Source of the DNA: an uncultured Roseivirga sp.
Lineage (GTDB): Bacteria; Bacteroidota; Bacteroidia; Cytophagales; Cyclobacteriaceae
DNA: 64,000 bases
Direction of reading: 5' to 3'
Assembly (NCBI GenBank): GCA_947493005.1
Contig: CANLOY010000009.1
Coordinates: forward strand, 1-64,000
Of the stretch, positions 24,630 through 32,069 are shown piece after piece. Below the pieces are notes generated by a model, which worked only from the letters and a program-made list of their open reading frames with translations, made no database searches and was not told where the DNA came from. A program made the translations under genes and the position numbers. Every line of letters begins with the position of its first letter. Position 1 is the stretch's first letter.

Positions 24630-26833
24630 CAGTCTTTAATTTTCTGCTTAAACTTAAAATAAGTCATGGCCATTCTTACTTCACCCCAGGAATATTCATC
24701 TCCCAGTTTGGCTTTAATCTCTCCTGAACTTTGTGTATCAGGTGTGATAAGGCTAAGCATATTATCTAGTTTCTGTTTGTCTACCAGATCATATGCATCG
24801 ATTTCACCTGTAGCAATGTATTGGCAAAGATGTCCTTGAATAGTACCTGGAACCAAAGCTCTTTCGGTGGCGATTTCCTCAATGGTTTTACCCTCTTTAT
24901 AAAGAGCAAAGGAAATTTCGGAGGTAGGTGTTTTATCCCTCTTTTTGACTGTTTTAGCCTCAGATTTTCTGTTTTTTCTGAAATCACTGTTTTCTAAATC
25001 CTGCTTAGTGAGCTCTTTATTTTCACTAGTGAATTGCAGTAGCATATTGGTTTTATTGATTACCTGAATCTTATTGTAAATCAATTGTTCTAACTCTTTA
25101 AGTTCTTTTCGATAGGTCTTGAGTTTGGTTTTACTTTCCAGATTGGTATCATGGTTTTTGATGTCCTTAGAAGCTTTCTCCAAAATAGGAGAGAAGTATG
25201 CTGTAGCTTTTTTTACCCTTTCAATCAAAGTGGGTAAGTAATCAGGTTCTGTAGCTATTATTTTTTGAATCTGTTTGATAAAGTTGTCTCCGAAATTTCG
25301 GATAGGTTCAACCTCTGATATAAGTCCTTTTGTCCAGGGTAAGTGCTTTTGTTTGAGAGATCGGTTTTCCTGCTTATCGAAACTTAACTCATGCGCTTTA
25401 AGTGCCCCTGTCAACTCAAAGAAATTGAAGGCACTGATGGTAAGCTTAGCAAGATAGTTTTTACGGTCATTGGCAAGCGATTCCGAAAGTTGATCTTTGG
25501 AAGCCTTTGTTTTAGCGAAAGCTTTCATAGACTCACTTAGGTCAAAACCAGATTCAGGAATACGCGAAGAAAGTACCAGACCATCCATAGAAGTTAGTCG
25601 GGATAAGGCTACATATACCTGACCCTGAGCGAAGGCATCAGTCAAGTCCAAAATGGCTTTTTCAAAAGTTAGTCCTTGACTTTTATGAACTGTGACTGCC
25701 CAGGCCAATTTAAGTGGGTACTGTTCAAAACTACCTAGTACCTTTTCGTCAATTTCATTGGTTTCTTTATTGAGAGTATATCGCTTATTCTCCCATGTGT
25801 AATAGGAAACTTCTACCTCTTCACCATCTTCGAATTCAACGCGAATACTTTCAGGGTTCAAAGAAGATATTTGCCCGATTTTTCCATTGAAAAAGCGCCC
25901 TTCACCAGAAGGGTCATTTTTAATAAACATGACTTGAGCACCCTTCTTGAGTTTCATCTCCAAAGAGGTGGCATAGAGATTCTCGGGGTACTCACCTTCA
26001 ATTTTGGCTTTGTAGGAAAGTGTTTCTGTGGTAAGCTCTGCTAATCTTTGCGCATTAATCTCATCCGCCTTTCTGTTATGTGTGGTCAGGTGTATATAAC
26101 CTTTGCCTGAAAGTTGTTGGTAATCTTCCCGGTGCAATTTGTTCAGCAAAGCAATGTCTTGGGAGGTCTGTTGGTTTTCTCTGAATCTATTGAGTAACCC
26201 AATAAATTGCTCATCACTTTGACGGTAAACCTTGTCTAACTCAACATTGATAGGAGGATTGTTTTTCAGTGCATGCGCTTCAAAGAAGTAGCTGCTCTTA
26301 TAATACGCGGACAATACACTCCATTCATTGTCTTTAACTACTGGGGGAAGTTGTAACAAATCACCTATAAAGAGCACTTGCAGCCCTCCGAAAGGTTCTT
26401 GTTTTCTTCTTCTTAGAAAACGCAAAGTATGATCAATACAGTCTAGTAAATCAGCCCGGAGCATACTGACCTCATCTATGATCAATAATTCAATTTCATT
26501 AATCAAGTTGCGTTTGGATGCATTGAATCTCACATTAGAAAATAGATTGAATAATGTGGTAAACTGAGCATTGACATTTGGTGGCTGAATGCGCTCTGGG
26601 ATAAATGCACCAAAAGGTAGCTGTAGTAGGGAATGAAGTGTAACTCCTTCAGCATTAATAGCCGCAATCCCCGTTGGTGCCGCAACAACAGTTTTCTTGT
26701 GAGTATGAGTTACAATATATTTAAGAAAGGTAGTTTTACCCGTTCCAGCCTTACCCGTCAGGAAAATATGACGATCGGTGGTGTTGATATAATCAGCAGT
26801 GATTTTAGCAAGTTCGCTGAGTGCAAAAGACAT
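24629..26833 (-). CDS. Pif1/RecD-like superfamily 1 DNA helicase
   Basis: About 734 aa from ATG 26833. Walker A FLTGKAGTGKTTFL, motif Ia APTGIAAINAEGVTLHS, Walker B LLIIDEVSMLRADLLD, motif III GGLQVLFIGDLLQLPPV, then motif V/VI region KLAWAVTVHKSQGLTFEKAILDL and YVALSRLTSMDGLVLSS. The C-terminal third is Lys/Glu-rich and ends with a helix-turn-helix-like module (SFALYKEGKTIEEIATERAL) often found in Bacteroidota Pif1 homologues. A longer TTG-started frame to 27241 would run through the divergent promoter and the opposite gene and is rejected. Confidence 0.88.
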   Translation of the reverse strand: MSFALSELAKITADYINTTDRHIFLTGKAGTGKTTFLKYIVTHTHKKTVVAAPTGIAAINAEGVTLHSLLQLPFGAFIPERIQPPNVNAQFTTLFNLFSNVRFNASKRNLINEIELLIIDEVSMLRADLLDCIDHTLRFLRRRKQEPFGGLQVLFIGDLLQLPPVVKDNEWSVLSAYYKSSYFFEAHALKNNPPINVELDKVYRQSDEQFIGLLNRFRENQQTSQDIALLNKLHREDYQQLSGKGYIHLTTHNRKADEINAQRLAELTTETLSYKAKIEGEYPENLYATSLEMKLKKGAQVMFIKNDPSGEGRFFNGKIGQISSLNPESIRVEFEDGEEVEVSYYTWENKRYTLNKETNEIDEKVLGSFEQYPLKLAWAVTVHKSQGLTFEKAILDLTDAFAQGQVYVALSRLTSMDGLVLSSRIPESGFDLSESMKAFAKTKASKDQLSESLANDRKNYLAKLTISAFNFFELTGALKAHELSFDKQENRSLKQKHLPWTKGLISEVEPIRNFGDNFIKQIQKIIATEPDYLPTLIERVKKATAYFSPILEKASKDIKNHDTNLESKTKLKTYRKELKELEQLIYNKIQVINKTNMLLQFTSENKELTKQDLENSDFRKNRKSEAKTVKKRDKTPTSEISFALYKEGKTIEEIATERALVPGTIQGHLCQYIATGEIDAYDLVDKQKLDNMLSLITPDTQSSGEIKAKLGDEYSWGEVRMAMTYFKFKQKIKD

Positions 26834-26902
26834 AATAGCATGTTGTACTTCAAAGATGTGCTTTTCGAGTGAATAATTACAACAAGTAAACACTAACGAC
26901 CA

Positions 26903-26910
26903 TATCTTTG
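26903..26910 (+). promoter_or_regulatory. Bacteroidota -7 box upstream of the small Cys-containing gene
   Basis: TATCTTTG, matching TAnnTTTG, 20 nt upstream of ATG 26930. A -33 TTG at 19 nt is absent. Confidence 0.4.
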
Positions 26911-26929
26911 TGTAAAGAATGCTTTGAAG

Positions 26930-27178
26930 ATGGCTTGCCCAACTCATAAATATGAATACTACAACAGAGATCTGGCCGAAACAGCTTTGATTGATCAGCA
27001 TATCTACAAAGGATTCAAACCTCATGAAGGTCCTCAGAATGTTTATGAATGTCAGTTTTGTGGGGCCTGGCATTTGACCAGTAAATCGCCTGAACGAAAT
27101 GAGAAGCTTCAGGAAATCATAGACTCTGGAGAAATGAAAAGAAAGCAAGAAGCCAGTAGATGGGAAAGAGGCTTTTGA
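26930..27178 (+). CDS. Small protein with a zinc-finger-like CxxC...H segment
   Basis: 82 aa. The central YECQFCGAWHLTS resembles a treble-clef or zinc-ribbon half-site also seen in many small phage-like and Bacteroidota proteins; a Lys/Glu-rich helix follows. Start chosen at ATG 26930, not the TTG two codons earlier. Divergent from the helicase with its own promoter box. Function unknown. Confidence 0.7.
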   Translation: MACPTHKYEYYNRDLAETALIDQHIYKGFKPHEGPQNVYECQFCGAWHLTSKSPERNEKLQEIIDSGEMKRKQEASRWERGF

Positions 27179-27255
27179 AATACTAACTAATAAGGGTAGG
27201 CTTGGTTTTTTCTCTCTTTGTACCTTAGATTTACATAACACACATTTTATCAGAT

Positions 27256-28266
27256 ATGGAACACCTAAAAGATGAGGTTGGTAATACTGACCTTGAAAAC
27301 AAGTCTTTAAAAGGGTCTCTAGTAATGCAATGCAATGTAATGCTGGATTACGCCCTAAAAACAGGTAAAACAGTGGAGGGCTATCAAGTGGCTCCTTTGG
27401 AAAAGCCTATTGAAGAACTACACTCAAAAGAACTCTTATCAGTTTTTAACTACCTTTCTGTTTTAGTGAAACCCGCCATTCCGGGAACACTGATGCTTTT
27501 TGAAAAGAACCGTCAAAGCAATTCGAAATTCAAAGCAGTAGGCCCCTTACCAATTGTAAGGGCTTTTATGCTGGTCACTATTATCTCCTTATTGGCATTG
27601 ATAGGAACCAGCTTGTCGCCTCGTGTGAACAATGAAACCATGATGTTAAGTATGCTGCAGGGGTCAGGTTGGCCTCAGGTGGAAAGGCTGGCGTTTCTAC
27701 TTGCAGCAGCAGGTGTCGGAGGTTCTTTTTATGCACTTTTTAAGATGAGTGGCTATATCAAAGAAGGTACCTTCGATATGAAATACGCAGCAACGTATTG
27801 GTCTCGTTTTGTGTTGGGGCTTGTATCTGGAGTACTGTTGTCAGAACTCTTTGTGGTGTTTATTGAGGATATTCCAGTAACTGCCAATACGCCAACGGAT
27901 AGTGATGCTGAACCTTTGACATCGGCCCCTTATTTGATCAAACCCATTCTGGCCATTCTGGGAGGTTTTTCGGCAAATCTGGTTTACCGTATTTTAAATC
28001 GTTTGATTGATGCAGTAGAATCTTTATTCAAAGGCAGCACAGATGAACAACTGTCCCATAAACAGACTGAGTCGGCCTTGGCTAATTTAGCTACTGAGAA
28101 CAGACTAAGGACGGAATCAGCAAGTAATCTATTAGCACTAAAACAACAGTTGATGGAGCACGATGTGCCTCAGAGTATTTTGGAAGAGGTTGATAAAACC
28201 ATAACAAGGGCTATGCCTGCGGGCTCTTCAATAGTTCCGGCTCACGCCAATAGTGAGAATAAGTAA
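27256..28266 (+). CDS. Uncharacterised inner-membrane protein
   Basis: 336 aa, no family recognised. An N-terminal cytoplasmic segment of about 95 residues is followed by four hydrophobic segments (about 103-122, 143-163, 185-207 and 228-250), then a charged helix-rich tail (about 255-330). The segment VERLAFLLAAAGVGGSFYALFKMSGYIKEGTFDMKYAATYW lies between TM2 and TM3. It is convergent with the LytTR regulator gene, 7 nt apart. Confidence 0.7.
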   Translation: MEHLKDEVGNTDLENKSLKGSLVMQCNVMLDYALKTGKTVEGYQVAPLEKPIEELHSKELLSVFNYLSVLVKPAIPGTLMLFEKNRQSNSKFKAVGPLPIVRAFMLVTIISLLALIGTSLSPRVNNETMMLSMLQGSGWPQVERLAFLLAAAGVGGSFYALFKMSGYIKEGTFDMKYAATYWSRFVLGLVSGVLLSELFVVFIEDIPVTANTPTDSDAEPLTSAPYLIKPILAILGGFSANLVYRILNRLIDAVESLFKGSTDEQLSHKQTESALANLATENRLRTESASNLLALKQQLMEHDVPQSILEEVDKTITRAMPAGSSIVPAHANSENK

Positions 28267-28273
28267 GAAACTG

Positions 28274-29026
28274 CTACATGCCAGCCCATACTTTGAAATT
28301 GAGTACTCTTTCTCTACTGACTATTACATCTTCAGGAGTTGGAGGAGATAGAGTTAGTAGAAGTCGGCTGTTGAAATATGAATGAATTTCTTCAATTGCT
28401 TTTAGTTGGACTATATACTGACGGTTAACTCTGAAAAATACCTTTGGATCCAACTCTTCTAACAGTTGGTCAAGTGTATAATCTATGGGTAAGTTATGAT
28501 GGTCTGTATGGAGGTAGCTAAGCCCATCTTTATAACAGAAATACCCAACTTCGTTTGTAAGTATGCTTTTAAACTGATGTCCAACCTTGACCAGAAACCG
28601 CTCGCGATAAGTAGGCATAAATTGCTGACTCAGCGCCTTGATCTTATCTTGATAGTTGGTTTCTTCTATCTGATAGATTTGTTCATATTTTGCAACTGCA
28701 GCTTGAAGCTCTTTCTTGTCAATTGGCTTAAGCAAATAGTCAATACTGTTAAACTTGAAAGCGTCAAGTGCATACTGCTCATATGCGGTTGTAAAAATGA
28801 TATGTGGATAGTTTTTTAACTTTTTTACAATTTCAAACCCTGTTCCGTCATTTAACTGAATGTCGAGAAAGATAATATCAGGATTTTCATTCTTGTCAAA
28901 CCAAGCAAGGGCCTCTCCAACAGACCCAAGTATGCCGAGAACTTGAGCCCCAGGCGAAACTTCCTGAATCAGTTTGGCTAGTCTTTTGGCAGTAAAAGCT
29001 TCGTCTTCAATAATTACAACTTTCAT
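28274..29026 (-). CDS. LytTR-family response regulator
   Basis: 250 aa. A receiver domain (acidic pair in VVIIEDEAF, phosphoacceptor Asp in IIFLDIQLNDGTG, Thr in IFTTAYEQYA, Lys in YLLKPIDK) is joined to a LytTR DNA-binding domain (about 145-245: RFLVKVGHQFKSI, FFRVNRQYIVQLKAI). The ATG overlaps the kinase stop (ATGA), so kinase and regulator are translated together. Confidence 0.92.
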   Translation of the reverse strand: MKVVIIEDEAFTAKRLAKLIQEVSPGAQVLGILGSVGEALAWFDKNENPDIIFLDIQLNDGTGFEIVKKLKNYPHIIFTTAYEQYALDAFKFNSIDYLLKPIDKKELQAAVAKYEQIYQIEETNYQDKIKALSQQFMPTYRERFLVKVGHQFKSILTNEVGYFCYKDGLSYLHTDHHNLPIDYTLDQLLEELDPKVFFRVNRQYIVQLKAIEEIHSYFNSRLLLTLSPPTPEDVIVSRERVLNFKVWAGM

Positions 29027-30066
29027 GCTTGTGGTAACGGACTTTTTTGAATTAGTGGTAAACCAACTGTAAATGAGTTTTCTTCTGTGCTGACCAAAAC
29101 TGGCCTTGAAAGTAGCATTTCATACCTGTTACTGATATTCTCAAGACCAATTTTGGTCGGTTTATCAATGATCAATCTCTTTTCAAGATTGTTTTTGACT
29201 ACAATGTACTCCTGCCCTTTGTTGAATATCTCGATCCTCAATGGATTCTCTTTTGAAAAATAATTATGCTTCAATGCGTTTTCTATCAGCATTTGCATAG
29301 AAAGAATAGGTATCTGATAATCTTCGATGTCTATTTCCAGATTAATATCTACCCTGATACTATCACTATGTCTGGTCTTCAGTAAAAAAATATAATGCTC
29401 CAGATAGGTGAGCTCTTTTGAGAGTGGTACCAGTTGAGAGTTGTTGTCCAGTACATACCTGTAAATTTTGGAGAGCTTCGATACAAACTCAATGGCGAGT
29501 TTAGGGTCTTCTTCAATTATTGAAGATAGTACACTGAAACTATTGAATAGGAAATGTGGCTTAATCTGGTCTTTTAAGCTTTCGAATTTGGACTGGGCTA
29601 ATTCCTTTTGTAGCAGTGCTTTTTCCTGTTCAGACTTTTTACTGTACTCAAAGTAAATCATAAAGGTTTTGGCCATAATGATTAACCAGGATAAAACAAT
29701 GGCTTGAGCTGTTGTGGCAACGAATCCAGGACCCCATTCCTCAGGGCAACAATGAATGTTCGGAATAAGTATCTCTACATGTATATATGAGGCGCCAATG
29801 GCAATAGGTGCGGTAATTAGGCAGTTTCCCCAATAGAATTTAAACAGTGTTTTATGTGAGGTAAGTCTTTCTCTATAATGATTGATAAGATGTTTTGAAG
29901 TATAATCAATGATTTCAAATACAATGAGCACAACCAATACGGTGAAGCCCATAGAGATGAATGTGGCCGTTTCCCATTCAGTAAGGCTATTAGAAGTGAT
30001 TTTAAAGAAAAAGAATACGAACAAACTTATGCCTAACCTGAGTCCGTATATCTTGCTTTTTGACAT
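29023..30066 (-). CDS. LytS/YehU-type sensor histidine kinase
   Basis: 347 aa. Four transmembrane helices (within residues 8-150), then a short coiled coil and the His_kinase domain with phosphoacceptor in IKPHFLFNSFSVLSSII, and an ATP-binding part (MLIENALKHN as N-box, IGLENISNRYEMLL as G-box). Partner of the overlapping LytTR regulator; the input signal is not evident. Confidence 0.9.
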   Translation of the reverse strand: MSKSKIYGLRLGISLFVFFFFKITSNSLTEWETATFISMGFTVLVVLIVFEIIDYTSKHLINHYRERLTSHKTLFKFYWGNCLITAPIAIGASYIHVEILIPNIHCCPEEWGPGFVATTAQAIVLSWLIIMAKTFMIYFEYSKKSEQEKALLQKELAQSKFESLKDQIKPHFLFNSFSVLSSIIEEDPKLAIEFVSKLSKIYRYVLDNNSQLVPLSKELTYLEHYIFLLKTRHSDSIRVDINLEIDIEDYQIPILSMQMLIENALKHNYFSKENPLRIEIFNKGQEYIVVKNNLEKRLIIDKPTKIGLENISNRYEMLLSRPVLVSTEENSFTVGLPLIQKSPLPQA

Positions 30067-30078
30067 GCTGTAATATAC

Positions 30079-30108
30079 AAAAAGCCCGGAAGCCTAAGCG
30101 ACCGAGCT
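30079..30108 (-). terminator. Probable terminator between the small secreted protein gene and the kinase
   Basis: On the minus strand AGCTCGG and CCGGGCT pair (one G-T wobble) around a 12-nt loop, followed by five T. It would end transcription of the 30128-30529 gene just before the kinase ATG. Confidence 0.5.
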
Positions 30109-30127
30109 CTTATATGATGAATTTGAA

Positions 30128-30529
30128 TTAATTAGAATTTGAATTAATCACCTTGATCATGACGGTTGTGCTTTTTACTGCATTTCTGCCAACTCCAGGT
30201 ACTTTCAGCACATACATGTGATCTCCGGTAGGAGCATCATTGTCAACCTTTATTTTAACATTATAAGTTATTGGGTCTTCCGATTTTGAATCGAAAGAGA
30301 AGTTTACCCCTTTTTTTCCTTTGGCATTAGGTTCTCCCAGTTTCAACTTATATTTTTTTGATTTTACCACCCACATCTCAATATCCATTTCCTCACCCTG
30401 TTTAATGGTCAGGGAATATTCTTTAAGTCTGATCGCATTTCCTTTTTTAGGTTTTGATAGGTTTTGAGCTTGAACAGTGCTGATCCCCGCAAAGGCCAAT
30501 ATGAGGAGTGAAAGAATTAGTTTTTTCAT
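30128..30529 (-). CDS. Small secreted protein of unknown function
   Basis: 133 aa with a signal peptide (ending TVQAQ) and a single Ig-like all-beta domain (YSLTIKQGEEMDIEMWVVKSKKYKLKLG to YVLKVPGVGRNAVKSTTVMIKVI). Lys-rich. No family recognised. It lies upstream of, and in line with, the two-component genes, but a terminator-like hairpin separates them. Confidence 0.7.
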   Translation of the reverse strand: MKKLILSLLILAFAGISTVQAQNLSKPKKGNAIRLKEYSLTIKQGEEMDIEMWVVKSKKYKLKLGEPNAKGKKGVNFSFDSKSEDPITYNVKIKVDNDAPTGDHMYVLKVPGVGRNAVKSTTVMIKVINSNSN

Positions 30530-30674
30530 GATTGATGGTTTTAACTAATAAACACTCATATGGAGTGCAGGGAAGTTATTTGTGGTCAGGCTGTTATTCG
30601 GTTATCTTGAGTTGTAAGATTGACAAGTTGAACTGTATCGAAAAAAAGAGAAGACTCAGGAACTTATTAGAATC

Positions 30675-30698
30675 ATTTCAATGTTTCAACATTGAAAT
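30675..30698. promoter_or_regulatory. 24-bp perfect dyad upstream of the NTF2-like gene
   Basis: ATTTCAATGTT-TC-AACATTGAAAT: 11-nt arms without mismatch and a 2-nt centre, ending 15 nt before the ATG. Its position between promoter and start is that of a repressor operator. The sequence type resembles MarR-like sites, which is an inference. Confidence 0.6.
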
Positions 30699-30713
30699 TT
30701 AAAAAACAAAACC

Positions 30714-31073
30714 ATGTCACAACATTTAAATATTGAAGAAAATCTGAAAGACCTATTGTCATTACTTGCTGATGGAAAATTCATAGAAGCTCAGGAAAAA
30801 TACCTGGCCAATGATGTATCTCTAACTGAGGGAAATGATACCCCGAAAACAGGCAAGGAAAACGTTATTGCTCAAGAAAAGGAAGTTCTTTCGGGAGTGG
30901 GAGAGTTTATTAGGTATGAAGTTTTTAATACGGCAGTAAACGGCAACGTGAGTTTTTATGAGGGAGTGATGGAGTATGTTCAGAAAGATGGAGTTCATGT
31001 AAAAGTGGAGCAAACTGTTGTTGATAAGTGGGAGGATGGAAAGATAGTTTCAGAACGATTCTATCATGCATAA
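30714..31073 (+). CDS. NTF2/SnoaL-like protein
   Basis: 119 aa, a single SnoaL-like alpha+beta cone: helix LKDLLSLLADGKFIEAQEKYLANDVSLTEG, then strands ending VDKWEDGKIVSERFYH. Such proteins bind small hydrophobic ligands or catalyse simple isomerisations; the substrate is unknown. Preceded by a perfect dyad and followed by a terminator, hence probably a regulated single-gene unit. Confidence 0.83.
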   Translation: MSQHLNIEENLKDLLSLLADGKFIEAQEKYLANDVSLTEGNDTPKTGKENVIAQEKEVLSGVGEFIRYEVFNTAVNGNVSFYEGVMEYVQKDGVHVKVEQTVVDKWEDGKIVSERFYHA

Positions 31074-31098
31074 CCAGGTGTTGATTGAGGGAGGAAGA

Positions 31099-31126
31099 GG
31101 TCGCTTTGTTAGAAGCGATCTTTTTT
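31099..31126 (+). terminator. Terminator of the NTF2-like gene
   Basis: Stem GGTCGCTT / AAGCGATC (one G-T wobble), loop TGTTAG, then six T, 25 nt after the stop codon. Confidence 0.8.
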
Positions 31127-31191
31127 GTTTTATACAGAACCAATAGTGCCTTGTTTTCCGTTACTTATTTAATTTCGCGCCAAAGCTGAAT

Positions 31192-32058
31192 ATGCTCTTA
31201 ATACGACTTTTTTCCTTATTTCCATTTTGGCTGTTATACCCGGTTGCGGAGGCAACTGCCTTTTTTGGGTATCATGTTTTGAGGTATCGCAGAGAGGTGG
31301 TTTTTGAGAACCTTTCAATTTCATTTCCTGAAAAGTCTGACAGGGAGATAAAACGCATAGCAAAGCGTTTTTATCGCCAGTTTTCACAAGTATTTGTAGA
31401 ATCTATAAAGGCTTATAGATTCTCTAAGGAAGACTGGGTACACCGAGTTCCTTTAAAGAACCCAGAAGCGCTTCAAAACTACTTGGCAAAAGATATTCCG
31501 GTACTGTTAATGTCTGGTCATACTGCCAATTGGGAGTGGCCTGCATTTTCCATTGGACAACAGATAGGTTATCCAATGGAGTTTCTATACAAGCCTGTAA
31601 AGAATGAGGGTTTCGATAAAATTATGCTGACACTGCGTACTAAGCATGGGGGGATGGCAGTTCCAAAAGATGCTGCGATGCGTGAGATTATTAAGCGAAG
31701 AAAGAAACCCAGATTAATTGGTATCATAGGTGATCAATTGCCTTCTATCGGGACAGAGAAATTATGGTTTAATTTTTTGAATAGAGAGACTGCTTTTTAC
31801 AAAGGAGCAGAGCGTATTGCTACATTGACTAACTATGCGGTTTTCTACGTCAATACAAGACGTACTGGTTTGGGCAGGTATGAGATTACCTTTAAACCTA
31901 TATCTGCGCCCCCGTACGTGAAGGGGCAAACCGGAATTATCGAGGAATATGCGAATTTACTTCAGGGCACTATCCACCGAAACCCATCGGACTATCTATG
32001 GTCTCATCGAAGGTGGAAATACACCAAAGCAGAGGAGACTGAAAAACTGTCAAAGTAG
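31192..32058 (+). CDS. Lipid A biosynthesis (lauroyl/myristoyl-type) acyltransferase
   Basis: 288 aa, LpxL/HtrB family. N-terminal membrane anchor (LIRLFSLFPFWLLYPVAEATAFFGYHVL), the RREVVFENLSISFPEKS segment, catalytic HxxxxE motif in LMSGHTANWEW, and the C-terminal NPSDYLWSHRRWK. It adds a secondary acyl chain to lipid A at the inner membrane. Convergent with the FtsX-type permease, 11 nt apart. Confidence 0.9.
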   Translation: MLLIRLFSLFPFWLLYPVAEATAFFGYHVLRYRREVVFENLSISFPEKSDREIKRIAKRFYRQFSQVFVESIKAYRFSKEDWVHRVPLKNPEALQNYLAKDIPVLLMSGHTANWEWPAFSIGQQIGYPMEFLYKPVKNEGFDKIMLTLRTKHGGMAVPKDAAMREIIKRRKKPRLIGIIGDQLPSIGTEKLWFNFLNRETAFYKGAERIATLTNYAVFYVNTRRTGLGRYEITFKPISAPPYVKGQTGIIEEYANLLQGTIHRNPSDYLWSHRRWKYTKAEETEKLSK

Positions 32059-32069
32059 CTAACTAAGCT

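Noticed and set aside
26834-27241. N-terminal extension of the helicase frame up to a TTG at 27241
   Set aside because: It runs through the divergent promoter and antisense to the small Cys-containing gene; the family start fits ATG 26833.
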